DNA of 64,000 nt from Neofusicoccum parvum. Taxonomy: Eukaryota; Ascomycota; Dothideomycetes; Botryosphaeriales; Botryosphaeriaceae. This document shows positions 19,732-30,351 of this stretch, one piece after another; position 1 is the first letter of the stretch; each line of letters begins with the position of its first letter. Position numbers and translations under genes: made by a program. The stretch spans positions 868,001 through 932,000 of the forward strand of contig CP087209.1 of NCBI GenBank assembly GCA_020912385.1, given 5' to 3'. The notes beneath the pieces were generated by a model that had not been told where the DNA came from, ran no database searches, and saw only the letters and a program-made list of their open reading frames with translations.

Positions 19732-22702
19732 TTAGAGCTTTCCGTGCCTGGCCTTGAAGATCGCTACCTTGTCGTCGTAGAACAGGATCTCTCGAAGCCT
19801 CAACCGCGGGCCGGTTCCGTCGTCGCTGTGTATGAACGAGTCGTCATCATCGTCGTCGAAGTCGTCGTCGTCATCGTCGTCTTCATCTTCCTCCTCCGTA
19901 TCATCGTCTGCGTCGACGCCGGGGTCATCCTCATCATGCACGTCATCTTCCTCCTCTTCCTCCTCATCGTCGGTGAAGCCCATCGGATCTACCACAAGGG
20001 TGGTCGTCGCCGCGGCAGAGGGATTGGCAGCTGTCGGATCGTAAGGGTGGGCGCCTCCTATTTGATTGTGCGAGATCTTGTTCTCCAGAACCTCGAAGCA
20101 TTTGTTGGCGATACCCATGTAGCAAATTTCGATCTCTGGCCGCAAGGTGATGATGTCGACAATCTGTAAGGCGAGCTCGCGAGGATCGATATTGTTCCCA
20201 TGGGCATGCTCCGCAATATGCGGAATGTACAGAGATCGCACTGTGGGGATGTTGGGTAGGCGTTGAAGGAAGTAATGCTTTTACAATGTCAGCTGGCTGG
20301 CAGAATTGGACGTACAGCGGAAGATACTTACCCAATCATGATAGTCGATGGTGAATGCGAGCTCACGGAGATTCGGCATGCGGCCGCTGGTCATGAAGTT
20401 GATGATTTCCCGGTTCAGCATCCATCGCTTCCACCTCGTGTTGGTCGGGACATGATCCAAGGCACCCTTCTCACTACTGTCGATCATCAACTTCTTGAGG
20501 CTGGCACGGTGGCGCTTGAGAGGACCACGGAAGATGGAGTCGATGGTGACGGATGAATGGTAAGTGCGATCTTCTTGGAGGAAGAGGACTTCCAGGCTGT
20601 TTGGTGCAAGAGTCTCCTTCAGGAACGAGATGAGCGACGGCGACACGGTGTTGGTGTGAATTTTCTTCAGGTTCAAGCTGTATTCAAGCCGGCTGTGGTG
20701 GACGTGGGTCTTGGAAGGAGACCCGGAATTGAACACTTGTGGTGGATTGCGTGGCGTGAACTGCCTACGCAAAGCTTTCCACAGATGCTCGTGGTTGGTG
20801 CAGTTAAGCAAAGTCAACGTGGTGAGCCTGGGCCAATCGAATGCTTGCAGTAGCACTGATACAGAAAGTGGAACTCGCTCCAGCTCAAGGGTCTCGAGCT
20901 TCAATTTATTGTTCAGCATGGGACCCATGTTCTTCTCGCGTTCTTGACGTTCCAGGTCAACCTTCGGTTTGCTTCGCAGAGGTCTCCGAGGCTCACTCGA
21001 GGCCGACGAAGGGCTAATCGTATGCGCAAGTTGAGCATGGTGGGGAGTAGACGGCGGCGATGCAGCAGATAAGGTTCCGAAAGCGGCGGGCTGTCCGTTC
21101 TCAACGGCGGAGCTGGTCTCCTGCTCACGTTCCAGAACAGCTGCCTGTTCAGCCAGGTTGATCTCGCTCTTGGCAGGCAATGCACCAGTTGCGAGAGCAC
21201 GGTCTGCGCTGCTGCTACTGCTGCTAGCCTCGGCTTTTTCTGCGGTTTCGGAATTCCGACGCATGTTGTACACACGTCCCACAAGTATTCCAAGAACGCC
21301 TCCAAGCCTCTTTTCGCCAATCTTGCTTGCTGCCGTCCAAAGCGTACTGTGATCCACCTGCTGAACGCCATCGCCTTCCCAAACCGCCACCCAATGCCTT
21401 TGTTGATCATCCCTCTCTTGGCCGTGCGCGTGCTTTGCGATTCCGACTCGTAACTCCCGCAGCCTTTTTTGTGACCGTCCTATCAGGATTGCCATTTCAT
21501 CTAGGTACGGAAGCTCATCGATGTCGAGAACGCTGAGGCTCTTGAGTGCAGGAATCACTGAAAAGGTCGGGTGTTCTACGCGATCGATAGCTGACATGCC
21601 AGCGGTGGAATGCATGACCGGCACAACCATTGGCGCCGGAGCTGCTGCAATTCCACTGACGTGGTGAGCATGGGGAGGCGGCGGTGGCATATGGCTCACT
21701 GGCATCGGAGGAGGAACGATGGGCGCGGAAAGGTCGGCAGTGGAATTGTCGTGCCACCGGATCCAAAGACGTTCCAGTCTGCAATCGTGTCCATCATCGC
21801 GAGTAGCTAGAGACGACAAGGCAAGCCACACGTCTCTCAGTACACCAGTGGGCATGTCCCAAACAAAGGTCTCGAGGTTGCGCATGCGAGCTACTGCAGT
21901 CGCGACGAGAGTTCCAAGCATCTTGCCGCTCTCCTTCGTTATGAGGTACTCTTGAACCCACTCCGGCGGTCCATTGCCAAGAGAGAATTTCTTAGTGTAT
22001 TCCGCGAACGGGTTTCCATGTCGGCGTCGTGGGATGGGAAAGGGTTCTTCGGGCAGATTGCGCCGGGGAGAGTCGCGCAACCGCTCGGCCTTTCGTTGTT
22101 GCGCGTAGATGCGCTGAGCGGGAGATTCGCCGAATAGCTCCATGCCCATGACTAGGGTTGCAAGGCCATAGGTCAGCGCATCGACGCCGGACCGTTGCTC
22201 GGCGTTGACGGTGTTGTCAGGCCATACGATGTCAAAGCGCGCGTAGATGTGGGGTATCGTGATAGCGTGCAAAGCGGAGTGGCACAGAGCGAGCGAGGTC
22301 AGGTCGTTGGTGTGTGGGAGCTATGGCCGATTAGCAGCGCTCGTCATGGCAGCCTCGCAGGGATGCGCTCACATGGTCGATGATAGCCTTGAGGATGTCG
22401 ACGGGCAGGTCCAGCAGCTGTATGGGGCCCTTCTTCGCGGCGATCGCGGTCCATTCCTTCTCCTTGCCATTCAGAAGCTTGGTGAGGGCTTCCTTCGAGC
22501 GTTGCGCGTCGGCGGCCATGGGCTCGGCGCTTGCTTGACCGCTAGGCGCGGGTTCGTGGTCGAACGCGGAGGCAGCGGCGACGGATGTCGTGGCAGCTTT
22601 GGCCGACGAAGGCGCTGGACGGGTCGCGACAGCGTCGTCGGCGGAGACGGGCGTGATGGTTGCTTGGGACATGGTCGGACTGGGCGGGGACGAGGAGTCC
22701 AT
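19732..22702 (-). CDS. F-box protein with leucine-rich-type repeats and acidic tail
   Basis: Probable substrate receptor of an SCF ubiquitin ligase. Three exons: 22702..22373, 22320..20332 and 20277..19732, 954 residues, all joins phase 0. Seen: a Ser/Ala/Pro-rich N terminus, then an F-box-like segment created by the first splice (IQLLDLPVDILKAIIDHV joined to LPHTNDLTSLALCHSALH), followed by repeats with leucines spaced as in LRRs (for example LETLELERVPLSVSVLLQAF, and LKSLSVLDIDELPYLDEM), with long disordered Pro/His- and Ser-rich insertions. The last exon carries a run of roughly 60 mostly Asp/Glu residues, encoded by a GAC/GAT/GAA-rich simple repeat, before a short basic end. The target is unknown. 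The start at 22702 is the first Met with coherent sequence; the frame is open upstream to 22993. Confidence 0.82.
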
Positions 22703-23290
22703 GGCGGGCTTCGTTTCAAGCGTCGGGGCTCCTCGTAGGCGTGTGCTCGGCGAGGGAGGGCTCACGCATGGGCGTGGCGCATGTGCGTGGGATGGGAGCG
22801 CAGGAGCCGGGTTGGGGGCGCGATCACGTCGCACACAGCGTCCGTTGCGCGGTGAGAGAGCGGGCGGGCGTGGGAGGGTCTGTGTGCTGTGTGAGGCGGG
22901 AGCGTCGTCCGCCGTCGCTGGGGATGCGGAGTTAGCCTCTTGTTGGCTGGGGGGCGCGCAAGCGTGCCAGCCCACCACCGCCCGCACTCCCACTGGCCCA
23001 GCCTTACCGCCCTCTCACGTCGCCCGCGCCCAGCGCCATAGGCTTGTCTTGTGCGTCCGCCAAATAAGCATAATCACCACTGTACATACATGACCTCAAC
23101 GGTTCGGAGTCACCTGCTGCAGAACATCTCCCTTGCTTGGCCCCCCAAAATAGCACTGCCTGCCACCCTATAGCAACCCTGCATCCCGCTAGCATAGTTC
23201 TCGAATCCTTGAACGCCTTCCAATCACGCCCTTTTCCATGCCATCGCATCCCGTTGCGCCACCTCTAGTACTGTGCCCGTGTGCAACACC
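22703..23290. other. Intergenic: F-box promoter and SMC6 3' flank
   Basis: About 590 bp, G-rich near the F-box start. No separate gene is supported. Confidence 0.5.
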
Positions 23291-26200
23291 TCAGAACGCC
23301 AGGGTCGTTTGTCCGCGCTCGGGGTCGCTCATCTTGATGATCTTGACGTCCTGGCCCAGCGAGACGTTACCCATCGCCTGCGGTGTGATGAAGAGAAACT
23401 GCCGCGAGGCAGAGCTGCGACATGCCTCGATGATCATCTTCATCGAGATCTCTCGGTTGACGCTGTCCATGAACACGTCGAACTCGTCCAGACAGCGCGT
23501 TGGTGCACCCATTGCATCCCAAAGTGACAGCAGGAGACACACTGTTGAGAATGACTTCTCCCCACCGGATAGTGTCCTTGTCTGCCGGCCCTCTGCACCT
23601 GCCTTTGTGATGTCTGGCTCGACGCTGAGGTCAAGCTCCTTTGCTTTCTGGTCGATCTTGAGGTCGCCCCGAAATTTGCGCGCCGCAAGAAGGTAGGTAA
23701 AAGTGATCCTCGAGCGATCGGCAATCGTCCTCCTGAAAAGGACCAGCCTCGCCCGACGGTTCACCAAAGTCTGCTTCAGGACCTACGGAAGCAGGTTAGA
23801 TGCCAGCTGGTAACCGAAAGAATAAGGCGGACTTACGTGGAGAGCAGTTTCCATCTGGTACAGGTCCCTTTTGGCATTCTTGAAAGCTGCAATGGCAGCA
23901 AAAGCCGCTGCCTTCAGATCCTCTGCTGAGCCCCCGAGTCTGGATCACGTTAGTCGTGTATCTAGCAGGAAAAGGCACTGAACTTACCTCTGTTCTTGCG
24001 CCTGGATCTCGGCTTTTAGCCTTTCGTATTTCCTTTGAAGACTATCTACCGTCTCTCCAGGCGGAATGTGCGGCCTTTCCCCTACTATAGCAGCCTGTTC
24101 AGTCATGTTCGCAAGTTTCTCTCGTTGCTCTTCACGTTGCCGTTGGTAGGAATTGATTTGCTCCTTCGCTACTTCCAGGGCGTCGAATGCCTGATTCTTC
24201 ATGTGAAGAGCCTCGTCACGTTTCTCTCGTATTCTGTTCGTGCGGACCTGAGCTTTGCTCAAGCGCGTGTTGGCTTCGGCGAGTTCCTGTTCTATCTCTG
24301 TTTGTCGGTCTTTGCGTTGCCTTTGGTCGACGTTGATTCTGTCGCGCTCATTTTGAGCATCCACAAACATGCCCTTGTTAGTTTCTCGGGCACCTTTGGC
24401 ATCGTCCAATTGCCGCTCAAGCTCCTCAAGTCTGCCAGCTTGGGGCGTCTCTGCTTCAAGAGCATCTAGCAAGCTCTCCGCCTCGTCTTGTGCACGTTGA
24501 GCTTCTAGCCGTAAGTTCTTGAAGTCCCTCTTGTGTCTCTCGAGCGCTTGATTTGCTCTGGTCAAGACGGCCTGCTTCTCCCGCAACTGGTTCTCCGATT
24601 GCTGCAAGTCAAGCTTATATTGACGGAGATCCGAAGCGGCAACACTGTTTCTGTCAGGAACTTGGACTGTTGAGGGCTTCGGAGGGCTTACTTGAGAAGA
24701 GATTCAATCTCCGTCTGCATCCGCGGTCGGCGACGGTTTTGAGATATTATAGGCGACTGCTGTGCGGCACCAGATGATGCCCAACCGTATCTGATACCGT
24801 CGCGTTTGTCCCTGGTCATAGTGAAAACCTGCCTGACATTCTTGGGGCGCGCATTGCTCCCGCCACGCTCATCGCCATAAGCAAACTTCAACGCCTCGCC
24901 GGAATCCTCAATGAGGACGGTTTGGTCGATCATGTTATTGATAATCATCTGATTGCGGACAAGGTCGTTGTCAAACTGGTATGTTGTTAGCACAAGCTAC
25001 CGTGAAATGTGGGTGCACTGACCTGCAGAGCTCGCATCCACGTCAGTAAATGAGGCTCAGGTTCATTTCCAGAAGTATCAAGTCGTCTAGGGTCACCGAT
25101 AAGGACTGGCGTCACATTACCTCTGTCACGAGGACTACAAGATTAAGATTTAGTATGTGCACCACCAGCTTGGATTGAAACAACTTACTAATTCGTTCTT
25201 CGCATGAGCTCCCGTAGGATACTTTCGTCATGCTTGCTGGTTACAACGAATGCATTGAGTTGGACGCCAGCCTGCTTCTCCAGAATGTTGGACCATTCGG
25301 GCTTCAAGAGGCGTACGTGACGACCCATTGGCCCTACAGGCTTGTTTCGGAATCGGGTTCCATTTTCGTCGATAGCGCGCAATAGAGGAGGAAGATTTTG
25401 ATCAAATCCAGCCATCTCCTTGCCTTGGTTTTGTGTGATCTCCCGAATCTTATTCTCCTGCTGCCGAACGTCGACTCTCTTCTGTTCGATTGTGGGCTGG
25501 AACTCATCAACTAGAGTCTGCGCTTCGGACCTCTCTGTTTCAAGGGCTGGGAAGCTCTGGCGAAGCTCTTCGCATGCTGTCTTCTTCTCTTGGGCCATGG
25601 CCTTGGCCTCCTGGACGTCCCGCATCCTTCGACCATGTTCTCCACCATTCGCATCCTCCTGACGTCGTCTCTCCTCTTGGATGTCATCTTCGATCTTCTT
25701 GATGACGTTATTGTCACCTTGGAGGGTTGACTTGATTTCTCGGTGTTGGGCGAGGACTTTTTGTAAATCTTCTTTCCCCTTATTGAAAGCTGCTTTTGCT
25801 TCCTCGAGTCTATCCTGAACTGGCTGCTTAGCTTCGTCGCACTCCTGCACCTTCTGCTGGGCTTGTTCAAGATCGTGTTCGGCCTGGTCGAATCTGTTTG
25901 ATGCATCCTCAACATCGGCAGTCTTTTGGTCGACCTCCGCTTGAGCCTCAGCAATATGGCCATCTGCTGCTTCCAGCGTCTCTTCCTCTACTTCAATTTG
26001 TTTCCAGGCGAATTGGCGTCGGACAAGGGCGGCCTTTGCACGCATCTGGTCCTGCTTTCCAAGAGCGCGCACCTTCTCCTGTGCCTCGTCCTTTTTCTTT
26101 CCCAGCATTTGCTTGTCCTGTGCCTTGGTGGCGCGCTTATCTTCAATCTCATGCAGGTATTCCTCCAACACGCGGTAGTCCCTGTCCAAGGCGGCGATCT

Positions 26201-27131
26201 GGGTACCCTCGAGGAAGAACTTGAACTTGTCGGCTGGGGTTGAGTGGTTAAGAAATTGGCGAGCCATATCCTGTGAGAGAACGTTCATAGGATTATCCAT
26301 CTGCAGTTGAAATGCATCAATGATGTCTTCGAGATCCGTTTTCTTTGTCGAGACAACCTTCTCCTTGACGTTCTTGATTTTGAATCCACTGGCACCGTTC
26401 TTATTGAAATGGCGCTCAACTATGATGGTCTTGCCGTAGAGCTCCGGCTTGAAGGCAGAGGTGCCGTGGTTCTTGATCTTCACCGCCAGCATAGCAGCGT
26501 CCTCGCCTTCCTTGATGAAGCTCTTGAGACTCTGGCCACGGTTTGTCGCGGTAGCCTTTGCACCAAGACACAGGGTCAAGGCAGTCATGACGGCACTCTT
26601 ACCGCTTCCGTTGTGGCCAATGACGAAATTGATCAGAGGTCCGAGGGGGACAGTGAGGTAGGCGTGGCACATGAAGTTGACGCATTTGACTTCCTCGATG
26701 ATGGCGTTTTCCGCAGCGTAGTTCTCGGTCTCACGCTTGAATCTTCTTTCGATCAAACGTTGTAGCCCAGCGAGACGGGCTGCCTCATTGCCGAGAAGGC
26801 TATCGACGTCGAACTCTCCCGTCTCTGCATCGACCATGACGCCGTCCATGAAGGAGTTATCGTAGTCGCTTGCAAGCGGATCCACCATGGCGTCCTGGTT
26901 GTTGTCGGAGAGAACGATGTCATCGCCATCGCCGTAGATATCGGATGCGGCGGAGAGGCGTTGCCGCTTTCTCTACGAGGCTGTTAGGTTCCCAGACAAT
27001 TCCTAGACGCGTTGGACTCGCGGTTAACTTACGGAGTCGCGACGATTACTAGGGCCCTCGCTCTCGAGGCCATAATCATCGCTCTCCAGGTCGGTCGGCG
27101 CCCGGTGGCGCTTGCTGGGCTGAGGCACCAT
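23291..27131 (-). CDS. smc6: SMC6, subunit of the SMC5/6 complex
   Basis: ATPase arm of the SMC5/6 complex, acting in DNA repair and chromosome segregation in the nucleus. Seven exons: 27131..27033, 26972..25189, 25134..25023, 24975..24692, 24644..23988, 23939..23837 and 23782..23291, 1176 residues, in line with the family. Seen: a short basic/acidic N terminus; Walker A GHNGSGKSA near residue 152; a first coiled coil; the hinge around NILEKQAGVQLNAFVVTSK and VTPVLIGDPRRLDTSGNEP; a second coiled coil; then the ABC signature LSGGEKSFSTVCLLLSLWD followed by the Walker B/D-loop CLDEFDVFMD. Introns are 47-60 nt with GTAAGT-type donors and CTAAC branches, apart from intron 3, whose donor is GTCAGT. 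It is head-to-head with the ClpP gene, 184 bp between starts. Confidence 0.96.
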
Positions 27132-27315
27132 GGTTGGCGCGAGTGAGCGGCGTGGTAGACCAGGCAGCGAGGATGAATGCGGGTGTGGAGAAGACGCGCC
27201 GGCGGGCGGGTGACGCGACGCCGTGTGATCTGCGCCAAGAAGTCGCGTCGGACCCGCCGCTTGCTCTGCAGCTCGGAGCTCCGCCGTCATCGCCTCACCT
27301 TCTCCCCGCCCAACG
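27132..27315. promoter_or_regulatory. Compact bidirectional promoter of SMC6 and ClpP
   Basis: Only 184 bp separate the two divergent start codons, so both untranslated leaders and both promoters must fit here. It is GC-rich with no TATA-like element. Confidence 0.6.
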
Positions 27316-28262
27316 ATGTCACTCCTCCTTCCCCGAGCGCTGAGGACACCGGTGCTTCAGCAGTCGGCCAGAGTCGGCCTGCGCTCTTTTGCCGGCCTGT
27401 CGCGCGACACACAGCCCGGCGCACCGCGGGGATGGACGCCGACGCCCTTCGTGACAGAGACGGTCGTATGTGTTCGGCTTCAGCACGTGTGGATAGAAGC
27501 TGACTGAGTAGGGCGGCGGCTGGCACACCTGTGAGTTGGGAAAATGGAAGAAGTGCAAGAGCTTGGGCTGATGTTTGCGGAAGATGACATCTTCTCACGT
27601 CTTCTCAAAGTGAGCGGCTTCCTGTTGAGCTCGAAGGGCCAATGCGCTGATTCTTCATCCCCAGGAGCGCATCGTGTGCCTCAATGGCGAGGTGAACGAG
27701 GTTGTGTCCGCATCGGTCGTCGCACAGCTTCTCTTCCTCGAGGCCGACAATCCCGAGAAGCCGATCAATCTCTACATCAACTCTCCCGGCGGCTCGGTCA
27801 CAGCAGGTATACAACGCGGCTACAGGCACATGTGTAATTGCGCGTCGGAATCCATACTTATGGCAAACAGGACTCGCCATCTACGATACCATGACTTACA
27901 TCCGATCCCCAGTTACGACCATCTGCGTTGGCCAGGCCGCAAGCATGGGCTCGCTGCTTCTTTGCGGCGGTGCTCCGGGCCACCGTTTCTGTTTGCCACA
28001 CAGCTCGATCATGATCCACCAACCCAGCGGCGGCTATTTCGGACAGGCATCGGACATTGCTATCCACGCGAAGGAGATTCTGCGGATACGGACGCAGCTC
28101 AACAAGATCTACCAGAAGCACTTGACGAAGCCGCATACATTGGACCAGATTGAGAAACTCATGGAGCGGGACTACTTCATGGCTGCGGAGGAAGCTAAGG
28201 AGCTGGGTTTGATAGATAAAATTCTGGACAAGCGGGAGAGTGAGGAGAAGAAAGATGAGTAG
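27316..28262 (+). CDS. clpP: Mitochondrial ClpP serine protease
   Basis: Proteolytic subunit of the mitochondrial ClpXP protease. Five exons: 27316..27465, 27512..27530, 27584..27609, 27665..27806 and 27871..28262, 242 residues. The two tiny exons (19 and 26 nt) are needed to build [19 protein letters not shown], the conserved start of the mature protease. The first about 30 residues ([20 protein letters not shown]) are basic and lack acidic residues, as a mitochondrial presequence should. The catalytic triad is visible: Ser in [11 protein letters not shown], His in [10 protein letters not shown], Asp in LGLIDKI. The C terminus is charged ([10 protein letters not shown]). ClpP is absent from some yeasts but present in many filamentous fungi. 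It shares a short promoter with SMC6. Confidence 0.95.
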
Positions 28263-28516
28263 GCTTGAGTGGCTATAGACGCTGAGCAACACCAGAGGGT
28301 CCCAAGACTCTTGCACCGACTAAGCTTTTGGAGGTGCAAATGGAATCAAACATTGTGTCTCGTGAATTTCCAGCGATTGGCCGTCCATGATCGTCAGAGA
28401 GTAGACTTGGTTAATGCACGTCTGGCCGTGATGCAAGCGGGCTTGGCGTCGGTCATCTTCTCATGTGCCCGCCGCATCAACTCAAAAAACCCGCAACCCT
28501 TCCACCTCTCCGGCTT

Positions 28517-29920
28517 ATGCAGGCGCATTCTACTCCCCGGCGCCTCTCGAACCTCTTCCATACCCAGCATGTCTTGACTCGACTTTCTTTGCGTCCATTG
28601 GGGCGCCCTGCCTCCACGCAGGCCTCCTCCGCGTCTCGCAGCTCCAAGCAAGCTCCGCAGCGCTCTCCACACGAGGCCGACGAGGCCGACGACGAAAGCA
28701 ACAAATACACCAGCGATGGCTTCACCACCTACCGCATGCGCACCGGGAGCAAGCGCGCCCTTCCGCTCCCTCCCTTGATGGATCCCATTGCTCTCGCTGC
28801 GCGCGAACGCTGGACCGAACCGAAGAAGCCCGCACCCGCCGCCAAAGACCTATCACCCTTCCAACAGAAGCTCCACCAAAGCCCCTACGGTAGGCCCTAC
28901 TCCCACCCTCCCCGAGTTCCTCACCTTCATCACCGCGCAGACCCCACTGACACCACTTTCCCCACAGCCCACGCCCTCGCGACACCCGTCCGCCTCGACC
29001 GCACCACCTTCACCCACCTCCCCTCCTTCTTCCACCTCTCCCTCCACCCGGTCCCACACCCCACCACCTCCGACCCATGGCTCCTCCCCACCAGCCTCCA
29101 CGCCTCGGCCACGCCCACCAAAAACCAGGCCCCGGCCACCTCCAACAAGCTCCCAACCACCTACGTCGCCCTCCGCCGCGCCCACATCCGGCTGCTCACC
29201 ACCCAGCGCGGCGACCGCTGGCGCAGCGCCGTCAACATGCGCGCGCAGGAGAAGCTCGGCCGCGGCGCGGACCGCGCCCTCGTGTGGCGCGACGACATGG
29301 ACGCGCTCGTGCTGCGCGCGCTGCGGAGCGCCGCCTTCCGGCGGCTGCAGTACGGCTTCGGCAAGCCGCGGGGCGGCGGCGTGCTGTCGCGCCTGCCCGG
29401 CCCGCACCCGTCGCTCGGGGCCGCGCTGGCGCGCGTCCCGGACGCCGGCGCGCTGCTGTTCCTGCGCCCGGTGACGGGCGCGGCGGCGGGCCTGGCGGCG
29501 GCGGCTGTGAGGAGGTGCTTGGAGCGCGGGGACCAGCTGGTCGACGAGGTGGCTAGGGTTAGGGAGTTCACGCGGAAGGGGCTGAAGGTGCCGCTGGCGC
29601 CGCGGGGGCAGGGCGTGCTTGAGACCAGGGGGCCGAGGCTGCGGCCGGAGGTGTTGTATGCGGCGTTGGATTATCCTACCGTGCGGTATAGGCAAGGAGA
29701 GTGTGGAGAGGGTGAGAGTGGAGGAGGGGCTGCGCTGGGGGAGAGAGAGATCCCCGTGTATGATCTCACGGAGCTTTTGGGCGCAGAGAAGCTGGGGGAG
29801 CTGGTCAAGGGGACGGCGTGGGAGAGCGAGGGCGCTGTGGTGTTGAGGGAGAAGCATACCACGATTGGGGCGCATCAAGCGCTGATGCAGCTACAGGATT
29901 ATGTGATTGAGAGTGTATAG
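28517..29920 (+). CDS. Conserved fungal protein of unknown function, probably mitochondrial
   Basis: Two exons, 28517..28889 and 28968..29920, with a 78-nt intron (donor GTAGGC, branch CTGAC), 441 residues from this start. An in-frame Met at 28463 would add 18 residues; 28517 is preferred because the protein then opens with an Arg/Ser/Leu-rich, acid-poor stretch typical of a mitochondrial presequence. Seen: SPFQQKLHQSPY joined to AHALATPVR, a Pro/His-rich middle, an Arg-rich block (YVALRRAHIRLLTTQRGDRW), and a C-terminal IPVYDLTELLGAEKLGELV then HTTIGAHQALMQLQDYV. I know similar unnamed ascomycete proteins but no assigned role; automatic labels such as esterase have no visible catalytic motif here. 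The intron stays open in frame, so an unspliced reading also exists. Confidence 0.72.
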   Translation: MQAHSTPRRLSNLFHTQHVLTRLSLRPLGRPASTQASSASRSSKQAPQRSPHEADEADDESNKYTSDGFTTYRMRTGSKRALPLPPLMDPIALAARERWTEPKKPAPAAKDLSPFQQKLHQSPYGRPYSHPPRVPHLHHRADPTDTTFPTAHALATPVRLDRTTFTHLPSFFHLSLHPVPHPTTSDPWLLPTSLHASATPTKNQAPATSNKLPTTYVALRRAHIRLLTTQRGDRWRSAVNMRAQEKLGRGADRALVWRDDMDALVLRALRSAAFRRLQYGFGKPRGGGVLSRLPGPHPSLGAALARVPDAGALLFLRPVTGAAAGLAAAAVRRCLERGDQLVDEVARVREFTRKGLKVPLAPRGQGVLETRGPRLRPEVLYAALDYPTVRYRQGECGEGESGGGAALGEREIPVYDLTELLGAEKLGELVKGTAWESEGAVVLREKHTTIGAHQALMQLQDYVIESV

Positions 29921-30351
29921 AATAGATTTGTATGCTCCTATATGTGCGCGTCTGTACTTTTCAGCTCACTAAGGGGCTGAGCATAGCAGATTTCACTTAT
30001 TAGTGGAGGTACTGTGCATTCCTATGCACGCCGCTTCCGCTCGCATCCGGTGGTCGCATTACAATTTGGTTGTCTGATGCTATCCGAGCAAAAAGAAAAG
30101 AGCAAATACAGAATTCACACATGGGATCTAATCTGATGTCCGAAGAGCTGTGAATCGAGGATGCTGAGAACGCTGTCACCTGGAGCGCCTTGCCTGCCAA
30201 TGAAGAGAGCATAGAAAGCCAGAACACCACAATCGCCACCGCCATGAGTAAGAAATGTGAGAATTAGGAAAAAGCAAAGCCACGCTACTTGCAACCACCT
30301 CTCGTCCCCATATCACCTTTTGATATAGCCGGGCGTAGCAATGGAGCCCGC
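29921..30351. other. Convergent 3' flanks
   Basis: About 430 bp between the stop of the unknown mitochondrial-type gene (+) and that of the RNA-dependent RNA polymerase (-). It is AT-richer than the genes. No feature was recognised. Confidence 0.5.
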
